From Flavobacterium caeni (GTDB lineage Bacteria; Bacteroidota; Bacteroidia; Flavobacteriales; Flavobacteriaceae), in NCBI RefSeq assembly GCF_900101895.1, contig NZ_FMVF01000002.1, forward strand, positions 254,451 to 318,450: a DNA stretch of 64,000 nt. The letters are read 5' to 3'. The stretch's first letter is position 1; each line of letters begins with the position of its first letter. Below are positions 32,871 to 41,955 of the stretch, one piece after another. Position numbers and translations under genes: made by a program. The notes beneath the pieces were generated by a model. It worked only from the letters and a program-made list of their open reading frames with translations, made no database searches and was not told where the DNA came from.

Positions 32871-35134
32871 GGTTCATTTTCGGCACGGTACTTTTTTTTG
32901 CTTTTTGCACCGGTTGGTCGCAAAAGACCAAGCCGATGGGCTATGAATCGGTGGCGCTCGACCGTTTGTTGCATGAACTTGAGCGGCATTTCGACGTACA
33001 GTATTCCTACCTCGACAGCATCGTTGCGCCGTACCGATTACAAGTGCCGCAAAAGGACTATGCACTCAACGACATCCACACGGTCATCGAACACCAAACG
33101 GCGCTCAGGATCGAACCGATCGACAAGCGTTACTTCTCGGTGTTCCGCCCCGATATGCCGCAACCGCAATGGCTCGATGAAATCCTGGTCGAAACCTGGT
33201 TGTCGAAAGGTATCGACCGAAAAGCCAATGCTGTTGTCGTGTCGCCGCAAAAAATAGAAATTCTCCCAGGTGTTACCGATGCCGATGTGATGCTGTCGTT
33301 GCAACAGCTTCCCGGGGTCAAAAGCCCGAACGAAACGGCCACGGGATTGCACGTGCGCGGCGGTACGCCCGACCAGAACCTGGCGTTGTGGGACGGCATC
33401 CGCATGTACCATCCGGGGCATTTGTTCGGGATGATTTCGGGTTTCAACCCGAACACCAAACAAACTGTAAAGTATATCAGTAAAGCGACCGATGCGTTTT
33501 ACGGCGAGCGTGTGGCAGGAACCATCGACATCCAAACACGCGATAAATTGACCGACAAAGTGGCTTTCGAGGCGGGTGTCAACGGGCTCAATGCCGATGT
33601 ATGCGCGCAAATTCCATTGATCAAACAAAAACTCGACCTACAGCTTTCGGCGCGCAAATCCTACACGCAATGGTGGCCGTCGCCCGCTTTCGACGCGCTT
33701 GCCGATAAGGTATTCCAACACACCGAACTCGATCGGTTTGACCACCGCAACCGCTTTGGCTTCGAGGATTACAACGTCAAAATCAACTTTAAACCGTTTG
33801 AAAACACACACATTGGGCTTAGTGGCATCCTGATCGACAACGGGCTCGACTATACCACGGGAAACGGTGCGGCGCTTCGTCAGCAACTCGATGTGCGCAA
33901 TTGGGGTTACAGCATCGGATGGCGGCAAAATTACTCCAAACGGTTCTGGCACCGTGCGGCATGGCAGTTTTCGGCCTATCGGTTCGATTATTTCAGGACC
34001 AACAGCCACGGGATCGATTATGAGACGTTCGAGAAACGCAACCGCATCACCGATTCTGGTTTTTCGATCGATTGGCATTACGACGTTTCAGACCGATTGC
34101 AGTGGACCTTGGGCTATCAGTTGTCGGGCAACGACGTGTCGCATGTGTTCCGCGCGGGCAACGAAGGACTCTCGGTAGACCTCGACCAAAATCAGGCCTA
34201 TGGCAACGTGCACACGGTTTTCGGTCAGGGCTCTTTTTCGGTTAATCGATGGCAGTTTTTGGCGGGTTTGCGCAGCAGTCGCTACGATGCGGCGAACCTG
34301 TCGGTCGAACCGCGTGTACTCATACAACGAAAACTCGGACGTTCCTGGGTATGGCAAAGCAGCCTGGAACGCAAAAGCCAACGCATCGGTCAGGTACGCG
34401 AGGGCGTGGCCAACGACCTGAGTTTGGAAAATTACGTTTGGGTTTTGGCCGACGGGGCGCGTTATCCGATACAATACGCGATGCAATACACTACAGGATT
34501 GTTGTTCAAGTCCAAGGGGTGGTTGGTCGATGCCGATGCCTACTACAAAACCATAAACGGCATCACGACCCAATCGTTCGGCTTTTGGCAACAGCAACAC
34601 GCGTTGGCCTTGCGCGGCGACGGGACCACCAAGGGATTTGACTGGCTTCTGCAAAAAAATGGTCCCGATTGGCGTGCCTGGGCTACCTATACCTACCAGG
34701 ATTCGCAAAACCGCTTTTCGGAGGTCAACGGTGGGCGCTATTTTGCGACCAGCACCAGCATCACGCATGCCGTCAGTATATCGGGCTTCAAAAAATGGGG
34801 ACGGTTTTCGGCCACAGCAGGTTGGTTCTGGCATAGCGGCAGGCCGTTCAGTACGCTTGATACGCAAGGACGCGTGGCTTCGTTCAATGTGTCGCGGTTG
34901 CCCGCATACCATCGCTTGGATCTCTCGGCGCAATACCTTTGGCGCCAGACAAAAAAATGGCAGGCCAAAATAGGGGTATCGGTAACCAACGTCTACAACC
35001 GCCGCTCGGTCATCAGCAAGGAATACGAGCGCAATTTTGCCGGGGTCTCGGATTTGTTCGATGCGCGTTACATCATGCGCGATTATTTCAGCCTTGGGGT
35101 GATGCCGAACGTGTTTCTTCGCGTGAGCCTCTGA
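32867..35134 (+). CDS. FecA-like TonB-dependent receptor with STN signalling domain
   Basis: 755 residues: a signal peptide (about 1-19), an STN domain (about 25-90, with LLHELERHFDVQYSYLD) that contacts FecR, a plug domain (about 125-230, with LQQLPGVKSPNETATGLHVR and ISKATDAFYGERVAGTID), then a beta-barrel to the terminal aromatic-rich strand (NVFLRVSL). It lacks the carboxypeptidase-like domain of SusC proteins and no SusD gene follows, so a siderophore-like or small ligand is more likely than a glycan. The start is the ATGA overlap with fecR; the longer frame from 32525 lies within fecR. The stop abuts the next, convergent stop codon. Confidence 0.93.
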   Translation: MRFIFGTVLFFAFCTGWSQKTKPMGYESVALDRLLHELERHFDVQYSYLDSIVAPYRLQVPQKDYALNDIHTVIEHQTALRIEPIDKRYFSVFRPDMPQPQWLDEILVETWLSKGIDRKANAVVVSPQKIEILPGVTDADVMLSLQQLPGVKSPNETATGLHVRGGTPDQNLALWDGIRMYHPGHLFGMISGFNPNTKQTVKYISKATDAFYGERVAGTIDIQTRDKLTDKVAFEAGVNGLNADVCAQIPLIKQKLDLQLSARKSYTQWWPSPAFDALADKVFQHTELDRFDHRNRFGFEDYNVKINFKPFENTHIGLSGILIDNGLDYTTGNGAALRQQLDVRNWGYSIGWRQNYSKRFWHRAAWQFSAYRFDYFRTNSHGIDYETFEKRNRITDSGFSIDWHYDVSDRLQWTLGYQLSGNDVSHVFRAGNEGLSVDLDQNQAYGNVHTVFGQGSFSVNRWQFLAGLRSSRYDAANLSVEPRVLIQRKLGRSWVWQSSLERKSQRIGQVREGVANDLSLENYVWVLADGARYPIQYAMQYTTGLLFKSKGWLVDADAYYKTINGITTQSFGFWQQQHALALRGDGTTKGFDWLLQKNGPDWRAWATYTYQDSQNRFSEVNGGRYFATSTSITHAVSISGFKKWGRFSATAGWFWHSGRPFSTLDTQGRVASFNVSRLPAYHRLDLSAQYLWRQTKKWQAKIGVSVTNVYNRRSVISKEYERNFAGVSDLFDARYIMRDYFSLGVMPNVFLRVSL

Positions 35135-35512
35135 TTATTTTAGGATGTGCTGGCTCAGGATGCGGTAAACGTCGTTGATGTTGTCGCCGCCCTTGCCGAA
35201 TTGTTTTTTGATGGGGAGCGTTTCGTCCTTGATCCAAATCTTGAGTTCGGCGTCGAGGTCGAGCAATCCGGCGCTTTCCTTCGAGAATTTGATGACGTTG
35301 GCATACGGAATAGACAAATAATCGACCTTGCCGCCCACGAGTTGTTTCTCGACCAGGATCAGTCGTTTGTTGGTAAAGATGAACATGTCCTTGATCATCT
35401 TAAACGCTTTTTCGATTTGCTCGCCGTCGATCAGTATGGGTTCAAATTCCTTGCGGATGTTGTCGAGGTTGACTTCGGATGCGTTCCCTAAAATGGCGTT
35501 GAATAATCCCAT
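35135..35512 (-). CDS. Bacterial PH-domain protein (YvbH-like)
   Basis: 125 residues, a single bacterial pleckstrin-homology domain (FKMIKDMFIFTNKRLILVEKQ, then SIPYANVIKFSKES). There is no signal peptide or membrane helix, so it is probably cytoplasmic. The family forms ring-like oligomers; its function is unknown. I use ATG 35512 (MGLFNAIL); the extension to 35536 adds eight residues. The stop codon directly abuts the receptor's stop on the other strand with no base between, and no terminator is visible. Confidence 0.9.
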   Translation of the reverse strand: MGLFNAILGNASEVNLDNIRKEFEPILIDGEQIEKAFKMIKDMFIFTNKRLILVEKQLVGGKVDYLSIPYANVIKFSKESAGLLDLDAELKIWIKDETLPIKKQFGKGGDNINDVYRILSQHILK

Positions 35513-35608
35513 GGCTTTTGTATTTATTGCCCTCAAATTTACAGGAAATCTGTAAAGACAGGTGTCAAATGTTTGCTAAATTTCGGTCTATCCGCCAACC
35601 AATCAAGT

Positions 35609-37144
35609 ATGCTCACAAAAGTTTACGGCAGCGCCGTTTTTGGTGTCGAAGCCACGACAATTACCATCGAAGTCAACATGGACAAGGGAATCGGCTACCA
35701 CCTGGTAGGCCTGCCCGACAATGCCATCAAGGAAAGCAGCTACCGCATCGCAGCGGCGCTCAAGAACAACGGGTTTGCGATGCCCGGCAAAAAAATCACC
35801 ATCAACATGGCGCCCGCCGATTTGCGCAAGGAAGGCTCGGCCTACGATTTGACGCTGGCCGTCGGGATCTTGGCAGCCTCGAATCAAATCAAGACAGACC
35901 AAGTCGAACAGTATGTGATCATGGGCGAATTGTCACTCGACGGCAGCCTGCAACCCGTCAAGGGTGCACTTCCCATCGCGATCAAGGCGCGGGAAGAAGG
36001 CTTCAAAGGTTTTTTTCTTCCGATACAAAACGTAAAGGAAGCGGCCATCGTAGACGGGCTCGACGTGTTTGGCGTGACGAACCTGCGCCAAGTGGTCGAT
36101 TTTTTTGAAGGTAAAGACGGCGTCGAGCCGACAAAAATCGACATCCAATCGGAGTTTTACGAAATGCGCGACGCACACGATGCCGACTTCAGCGAGGTCA
36201 AAGGGCAGGAGGGCATCAAACGCTGTATGGAGATTGCGGCCGCAGGTGGGCACAACATCATCCTGATCGGGCCGCCGGGATCGGGCAAGACGATGCTCGC
36301 CAAACGGTTGCCCAGCATCTTACCGCCAATGACTTTGCGCGAGGCGCTCGAGACGACCAAAATCCACAGCGTCGCGGGAAAACTCAAAGAGGCGGGACTC
36401 ATGACCCAGCGACCGTTCCGAAGCCCCCACCATACGGTTTCGAATGTGGCGCTCGTAGGCGGCGGCAGTTATCCGCAACCCGGCGAGATTTCGATGGCGC
36501 ACAACGGCGTGTTGTTCCTCGACGAGTTGCCCGAATTCAAACGCGACGTGCTCGAAGTGATGCGGCAGCCGCTCGAAGACCGCGAGGTGACCATTTCACG
36601 CGCCAAGTTTACGATCACTTATCCGTCGTCATTTATGTTGGTGGCGAGCATGAACCCGAGCCCCGGTGGCTATTTTAACGATCCCGATGCGCCTGTGGCG
36701 TCGTCGCCGGCCGAGATGCAGCGGTATTTGAACAAGATTTCGGGACCGCTGCTCGATCGCATCGACATCCACATCGAGGTGACGCCTGTACCGTTCGAAA
36801 AGCTGTCTTCGATGCAAAATGCCGAGACCAGCAGCGACGTACGCACCCGGGTGACCAAGGCACGTGAAATCCAGGGCGAGCGGTTTGCGTCTTGCACGGG
36901 CATCCATTACAACGCACAAATGGGCACCAAGCACCTACGCGAATTCTGTAGGCTCGACGAGGGGTCGCTCGTATTGCTCAAATCGGCCATGGAACGGCTG
37001 AATTTGTCGGCGCGCGCCTATGACCGCATCTTAAAGGTTTCGCGTACGATCGCCGATTTGGACGGATCGGCATCGGTTTTGTCGTCGCACATTGCCGAAG
37101 CCATCCAGTACCGCAGTTTGGATCGGGACGGATGGTTGGGTTAA
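35609..37144 (+). CDS. YifB/ComM-like Mg-chelatase-type AAA+ ATPase
   Basis: 511 residues: a Lon-protease-like N-terminal domain (about 1-165), the AAA+ core with Walker A IGPPGSGKTMLAKRLP (about 218-233) and Walker B GVLFLDELPEFKRDVLE, and the C-terminal Mg-chelatase helical domain (about 410-505; LNLSARAYDRILKVSRTIADL). ComM homologues act as hexameric branch-migration helicases in natural transformation. The start is ATG 35609 (MLTKVYGSAVFG), the conserved N-terminus. A palindrome, TTACAGGAAATCTGTAA, lies about 55 bp upstream. Confidence 0.96.
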   Translation: MLTKVYGSAVFGVEATTITIEVNMDKGIGYHLVGLPDNAIKESSYRIAAALKNNGFAMPGKKITINMAPADLRKEGSAYDLTLAVGILAASNQIKTDQVEQYVIMGELSLDGSLQPVKGALPIAIKAREEGFKGFFLPIQNVKEAAIVDGLDVFGVTNLRQVVDFFEGKDGVEPTKIDIQSEFYEMRDAHDADFSEVKGQEGIKRCMEIAAAGGHNIILIGPPGSGKTMLAKRLPSILPPMTLREALETTKIHSVAGKLKEAGLMTQRPFRSPHHTVSNVALVGGGSYPQPGEISMAHNGVLFLDELPEFKRDVLEVMRQPLEDREVTISRAKFTITYPSSFMLVASMNPSPGGYFNDPDAPVASSPAEMQRYLNKISGPLLDRIDIHIEVTPVPFEKLSSMQNAETSSDVRTRVTKAREIQGERFASCTGIHYNAQMGTKHLREFCRLDEGSLVLLKSAMERLNLSARAYDRILKVSRTIADLDGSASVLSSHIAEAIQYRSLDRDGWLG

Positions 37145-37340
37145 AACCAAGCGATACTGTAATGTTTGTGTCGATTTTTTCAAATAAATATAAGAAAAAA
37201 GAGGTTAAAAAGCGAGGTTTTTGGCGTAGTCAGGCCTATTTGCTGGAAATAGCAGTCCGTTAGTCGATTTGTTAGTATAGGACTAAAGCTTTCATTCTAA
37301 ATGGATTAAATTTAGGGGAACTAAAAAATGATCCCCAATC

Positions 37341-39314
37341 ATGAAAACCTTAACCTATCTTATCATTTTTATGATGATCCCCTCTGGCGTGATGGCCCAG
37401 GTGGGCATCAATACGTCGGTGCCTGCGGGCGCTTTAGACGTGAACTCGGCTACCCATGGCGCGCTGTTTCCGCGCGTGGCGCTTACGGCGAACAATGTAG
37501 CGGCACCTGTCGTCAATCCGCAGGGCGGGGCGTTGGCCGTTTCGACGGTTGTTTACAATACCGCAACCGTAGCCGGTGTGAATGGCGTGAGCCCTGGATA
37601 CTTCTACTGGGATGGAGCCCGTTGGGTTTCGTTTACAGGCAACAATTCCAGGGACTGGAGCCTTAACGGAAACTCGGGAACAGACGATCCTGCCGCGCCC
37701 GCCGTCTATGGTACATCGACCATTGCGGGTACCGAGAACTTCTTGGGTACCACCGACGCCAACGACCTTGTGCTGGGTACCAACAACATCGAGCGCGCGC
37801 GCTTTCGACAGACCAATGGATTTGCAGGGTTTGGTACGGCGAATCCGCTCTACCGTTTGCACGCCAATACCACTACTGGTTCAGCCGTGGCCACGTACGC
37901 CGAGAATACCTATGCGGGAACCTTGGACGGTACGGGGCTCTATGGGCGCAGCCAAAATGCGCCTGGCTATGGCTATGGCGGACGATTCGACGGAACTTAT
38001 ATGGGCTTACGCGTAGAGAACCTGTCGACGAGTTATACCGGAGCCACTTTCGGGAGCTATATTTTGAGCACGGGCAACGCGGGCGCGGGTGCACGGTATG
38101 GTACGTATTCGAGTGCCGTGGGCGGGCTAACCAGCTACGGGGCCTATTTTGAAGCGATGGGCGCCACCTACAACTACGGGCTGGTTGTGGCCAATGGGAA
38201 TACAGGTATTGGTACCATCGCACCCGATCGTGCCAAGCTACAAACGCAGGGCGCGGTGGGAAACACCGTGGCGACGTTCAATTTGAACGCCAATTCGTTG
38301 GGCATGGCCATGGTTTCGGATTGGCCGGGCATTTATTTCAACGCCTATTACAATGGCGGGACGCGACAAATGTCGAACGGGAATTACCCGGCGATGTTCA
38401 ATTACAATCCGGGAGGTCAATTTGAATTTTCGATGAACAATACGGCCAACACCACAGCAGGGAATATTGCCGGAGGGAGTTTCGTCAACCGATTCTCTAT
38501 ACACAGGGATTTGGGCGCCACTTTATACTATACCAACACCACGGCCACGGGGCTCAACGTGATCAGCGGCGGGCACGGTGTCAATTTGGGATGGTTTAAC
38601 ATTGGTGCTGTCGGGGCGGTCCCCGAACCGGGCAACGGCATCGCCGCGGCAGGCGAATACGTAGGTGTAGAAGGCCGGTCCAATTATGGCGCTTCGGCGA
38701 CTATTGATCGCATGGGCGGTTTGTTCTATGTGAGCAGTGCAGGGGGCATCAATGCACTGGCCACCATTGGGTCGGTGGTAGACAATGTGGTGTACAAGAT
38801 CTTGGGTTTCGGTACCGTCAATACGCTGGTGCAAGACCACGACGGCAAGGAACGTATCATGACCGCACCCGAGGCGCCCGAAGCGCTGTTCCAGGACTAT
38901 GGGGTGGCGAATTTGGTCAACGGGCATGCGAAAATCGACCTCGATCCGGTGCTTACCAAAAACATCCGCGTCGACGACACGCATCCGATGAAGGTTTTTG
39001 TCCAGCTGGAAGGCGACTGCAACGGGGTCTATGTCTTTAACAAAACCGCGCACAGTTTCGAGGTCAAAGAACTGCAAAACGGCAACTCGAACGTGTCATT
39101 TTCTTACCAGATCATTGCGTTCAGGGCCGATGAAGAACGGGCAGGGCATGTATCCAAGTATTCGGACATGCGCTTTAAACCGCTCAATCGCGAACTCAAA
39201 ATCGTCGAAAAAGAAATGAATTTCGAAAGCCAGTCGGGTAGGAACATGGCTTCGGCAGCGCAAGACGCGATTCCGTCTCCCGAAGTGCGCCCGCGAGAAA
39301 AACCGACTGAATAA
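37341..39314 (+). CDS. Large secreted repeat protein of unknown function
   Basis: 657 residues with a signal peptide (MKTLTYLIIFMMIPSGVMAQ). The mature start VGINTSVPAGALDVNS and the following block are common at the front of Bacteroidota surface proteins. The body (about 110-520) is rich in Gly, Asn, Thr and Ala and resembles beta-helical or tail-fibre-like shafts (GTGLYGRSQNAPGYGYGG). The C-terminal region (about 535-600) has the block FVQLEGDCNGVYVFNKTAHS and KELQNGNSNVSFSYQI, which I have seen in other hypothetical surface proteins. No T9SS sorting domain is evident, so the export route is unclear. A terminator follows. Confidence 0.8.
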   Translation: MKTLTYLIIFMMIPSGVMAQVGINTSVPAGALDVNSATHGALFPRVALTANNVAAPVVNPQGGALAVSTVVYNTATVAGVNGVSPGYFYWDGARWVSFTGNNSRDWSLNGNSGTDDPAAPAVYGTSTIAGTENFLGTTDANDLVLGTNNIERARFRQTNGFAGFGTANPLYRLHANTTTGSAVATYAENTYAGTLDGTGLYGRSQNAPGYGYGGRFDGTYMGLRVENLSTSYTGATFGSYILSTGNAGAGARYGTYSSAVGGLTSYGAYFEAMGATYNYGLVVANGNTGIGTIAPDRAKLQTQGAVGNTVATFNLNANSLGMAMVSDWPGIYFNAYYNGGTRQMSNGNYPAMFNYNPGGQFEFSMNNTANTTAGNIAGGSFVNRFSIHRDLGATLYYTNTTATGLNVISGGHGVNLGWFNIGAVGAVPEPGNGIAAAGEYVGVEGRSNYGASATIDRMGGLFYVSSAGGINALATIGSVVDNVVYKILGFGTVNTLVQDHDGKERIMTAPEAPEALFQDYGVANLVNGHAKIDLDPVLTKNIRVDDTHPMKVFVQLEGDCNGVYVFNKTAHSFEVKELQNGNSNVSFSYQIIAFRADEERAGHVSKYSDMRFKPLNRELKIVEKEMNFESQSGRNMASAAQDAIPSPEVRPREKPTE

Positions 39315-39336
39315 CAAGCGAATCGTTACACCTTCT

Positions 39337-39360
39337 AACCGGGCATTGTCCCGGTTTTTT
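39337..39360 (+). terminator. Rho-independent terminator after the secreted repeat protein
   Basis: AACCGGG and CCCGGTT pair over a 6-nt loop, followed by a T-run, 22 bp after the stop. Confidence 0.9.
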
Positions 39361-39428
39361 GTTTTTTAAAAATGCCGCGTTTTTCAAACAATGATATTTT
39401 CGTATTTTTGGAATCCAAACCCATCCGC

Positions 39429-40187
39429 ATGAAAATCATCATTTCGCCCGCCAAATCGCTCGATTATGTAACAACCTTGCCCACGCCGCGACATACCACT
39501 GCCAGGTTTCTCAAAGACGCGCGTGTAATCAACAAAGTCGTCCGCAAATTGAAGCCAAAAGAATTGTCGGCGCTGATGGACATCTCAGACAATCTGGCCG
39601 CGCTCAATTGGCAGCGCAACAAAGACTGGAAAACACCGTTTAATGCAGAGAACGCCAGACCGGCCGTGTATGCGTTTGCGGGCGATGTATACGTTGGGTT
39701 GGACGCCTATTCGTTGCCGGCCGACAAACTCGACGATTTGCAGGACCGTTTGCGGATCTTGTCTGGGCTGTACGGATTGCTCCAACCGCTCGATTTGGTC
39801 CAGCCGTACCGACTGGAGATGGGAACGTCGTTGGCCATAGGCGAGCACAAGAATCTGTACGGCTATTGGAAGCCCAAGTTGACGGCCGCGCTGAACAAGG
39901 AGCTTAAAAAAGGCGAGGTGTTTGTCAATCTGGCGAGCGACGAATATGCTTCGGCGATCGATTTCAAGTCGTTGAAGGTGCCGACGGTTAAGGTCGATTT
40001 TAAGGACATGAAAGACGGCAAGCTCAAGATGATCAGTTTTTTTGCCAAGAAGGCGCGCGGGCTGATGGCGCGGTACATTGTAGACACCAACGCGCAAACG
40101 GTAGAGGATTTAAAAGGGTTTGATTACGAAGGCTATCGGTTCGATGCCAACCTTTCGAAACCCGAACACCTCGTTTTCACGAGATAA
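39429..40187 (+). CDS. yaaA: YaaA peroxide-stress protein (DUF328)
   Basis: 252 residues, full length. Family motifs: MKIIISPAKSLDY at the start, YRLEMGTSL, and VNLASDEYASAI. In E. coli YaaA lowers intracellular iron and limits DNA damage under peroxide stress. I use ATG 39429; the longer frame from 39372 runs through a -7-like TATTTTTG (39403-39410), which would place the transcript start about 10 bp before this ATG. A secreted peptidase gene follows 32 bp downstream. Confidence 0.94.
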   Translation: MKIIISPAKSLDYVTTLPTPRHTTARFLKDARVINKVVRKLKPKELSALMDISDNLAALNWQRNKDWKTPFNAENARPAVYAFAGDVYVGLDAYSLPADKLDDLQDRLRILSGLYGLLQPLDLVQPYRLEMGTSLAIGEHKNLYGYWKPKLTAALNKELKKGEVFVNLASDEYASAIDFKSLKVPTVKVDFKDMKDGKLKMISFFAKKARGLMARYIVDTNAQTVEDLKGFDYEGYRFDANLSKPEHLVFTR

Positions 40188-40219
40188 ACAATAACAATAA
40201 GCAATAAATAGATAATAAT

Positions 40220-41395
40220 ATGATGAAGAAAAGTCTGCTGATCGCAGGAATGTGTTGCTCGCTGGGCGTGTTTGCACAGGATGATTTGATCAAAAAAGTA
40301 AGCGGTAACGCATCGGCCACGTCAAAATTTGTATTCAAGGAAGTGATCGACCTCGAGAATACGTCGGTGAAGAACCAAGGCTCGGCGGGAACCTGTTGGA
40401 GCTATTCGGGGAATTCGTTTCTCGAGTCGGAGATGATCCGTATGGGTAAAAAGCCGGTCGATTTGGCCGAGATCTACACCGCGCGCCACGTATACCTGAA
40501 CAAGGCGCGCAACTACATTTTGTTCAATGCCAACCTCGGGCTCGGCGACGGCGGCGAGACGCACGACGTACTCAACATGTTGCGCAAATACGGAGCGATG
40601 CCACAGGTGGCCTACACCTACGAAGACTACGGAAAAGGCGCGGTCAAATCGTCGGAGTTCCAGGAGCAGTTCAAGGCGATCCTCGACGCCTACATCAAGA
40701 ACGAAGATCCCAAGAAAGGCATTTCGTGGGTAAAAGACATCGACAATTACCTCGACGAGAAGCTGGGCAAACTACCATCGACATTCACTTACGAAGGCAA
40801 ACAGTACACGCCGCAGTCGTTCGCCAAGGAAGTCGTGGGCATCAACCCCGACGATTATATCGAATTCTCGTCGTACCAAGACAGCCCGTACTATCAAAAA
40901 ATGGTGCTGCCCGTGCCCGACAACTGGAGCTACGACCTGGTGTACAACGTACCCATGAAGGAACTGACCGACATCATCGACAATGCGCTCGCCAAAGGTT
41001 ATACCATTGCGTGGTCTACCGATGTGTCAGAGCCTTATTTTAGCTGGCGCAATGGTGTGGCGCACGTGCCCGATATCGATTTGACGGGCATCACGGCCGA
41101 ACAGAAGAAGCAAATCTTCGACGGCCCGCTTCAAGAAAAACAAGTAACCGAAGATTTGCGTACCGAAGGTTTGTACAGCCTGAGCACCACAGACGACCAT
41201 GCGATGCAAATCGTGGGGTTGGCCAAGGACCAGAACGGCAAGGAGTACTACAAGGTCAAGAATTCATGGGGTACGAGCAACGACTACAAAGGCTACCTGT
41301 ATGTCAGTAAAGCGTTCGTACAGCTCAAGTCGACGGGAATTTTGCTCAACAAAGACGGCGTCCCGAAAAGCATCAAAAGTAAATTACAATCTTAA
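40220..41395 (+). CDS. Exported C1-family cysteine aminopeptidase (PepC/bleomycin hydrolase-like)
   Basis: 391 residues. A signal peptide (about 1-19, ending GVFAQ) makes this an exported member of a family that is otherwise mostly cytoplasmic. Catalytic residues visible: Gln in VKNQGSAGTCW (oxyanion hole), Cys59 in the same motif, His in TTDDHAMQIVG and Asn in KVKNSWGTS. The C-terminus lacks the last-residue self-inhibitory arm typical of PepC and ends KSKLQS. It probably trims peptides in the periplasm or outside the cell. A terminator follows directly. Confidence 0.93.
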   Translation: MMKKSLLIAGMCCSLGVFAQDDLIKKVSGNASATSKFVFKEVIDLENTSVKNQGSAGTCWSYSGNSFLESEMIRMGKKPVDLAEIYTARHVYLNKARNYILFNANLGLGDGGETHDVLNMLRKYGAMPQVAYTYEDYGKGAVKSSEFQEQFKAILDAYIKNEDPKKGISWVKDIDNYLDEKLGKLPSTFTYEGKQYTPQSFAKEVVGINPDDYIEFSSYQDSPYYQKMVLPVPDNWSYDLVYNVPMKELTDIIDNALAKGYTIAWSTDVSEPYFSWRNGVAHVPDIDLTGITAEQKKQIFDGPLQEKQVTEDLRTEGLYSLSTTDDHAMQIVGLAKDQNGKEYYKVKNSWGTSNDYKGYLYVSKAFVQLKSTGILLNKDGVPKSIKSKLQS

Positions 41396-41400
41396 AATCA

Positions 41401-41429
41401 AAAGCCCCGTCGTCAGACGGGGCTTTTTT
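41401..41429. terminator. Bidirectional rho-independent terminator
   Basis: AAAGCCCCGTC and GACGGGGCTTT pair over a 4-nt loop, with T-runs on both strands. It serves the C1 peptidase gene and the convergent small gene. Confidence 0.93.
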
Positions 41430-41444
41430 CACATATTAAAGCGC

Positions 41445-41789
41445 TCAATGGTCGTACTCTTCGTATAACCATTGGGTTTCGGTGGTCAATTTCTTCTGGC
41501 TTCGCGAAAGCGCCCGCATGGCTTCTACACCGTTGCGCGCATTTCGGTTGACGCGGTTGAGCTTGGAACCGAACGCCTCCAGTTTTTTAGCATCGGCCGA
41601 ATCGAGCTTGTTCTTGAGTTCATTGACCAAAGCTTCAAACTCGGGAACGACCTCGCTGTTGGATTCGTATTCCGAACGAAGTTCCTCGAACGACTCCTCG
41701 ATGTCCTTGCGGAAATCGTCAGAATAATACGTCGTCTTGTCGCGTACTTCCTGGATTATTTTCTTGATGTCTTTACCAAATAGCCCCAT
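41445..41789 (-). CDS. Small helical protein of unknown function
   Basis: 114 residues, highly charged, predicted entirely helical with coiled-coil character (EALVNELKNKLDSADAKKLEAF), and no signal peptide. It starts MGLFGKDIKKIIQE, the kind of amphipathic opening that can bind membranes. I recognise no family. Flanked by the terminator downstream and a 166-bp gap upstream. Confidence 0.7.
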   Translation of the reverse strand: MGLFGKDIKKIIQEVRDKTTYYSDDFRKDIEESFEELRSEYESNSEVVPEFEALVNELKNKLDSADAKKLEAFGSKLNRVNRNARNGVEAMRALSRSQKKLTTETQWLYEEYDH

Positions 41790-41955
41790 TTTCTAGTTGT
41801 TTGTGTTGTAACTGGTTTGTAGTCAATCAAATATAACGAAAACTTTACAAAGATGCATCATGATGCCCCGGTTTTTTTGTTATGTTTTTTTCGACGCTCC
41901 GAAATTAAAGGATTCCGATGGAATTCCAATGTTAAGTTTTTTGTCGGTTTGACTT

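Noticed and set aside
35538..35555. TTACAGGAAATCTGTAA as a further copy of the TACAG repeat
   Set aside because: Only the end palindrome is present; the core and second arm are missing, so it may be a chance or solo end and I did not count it.
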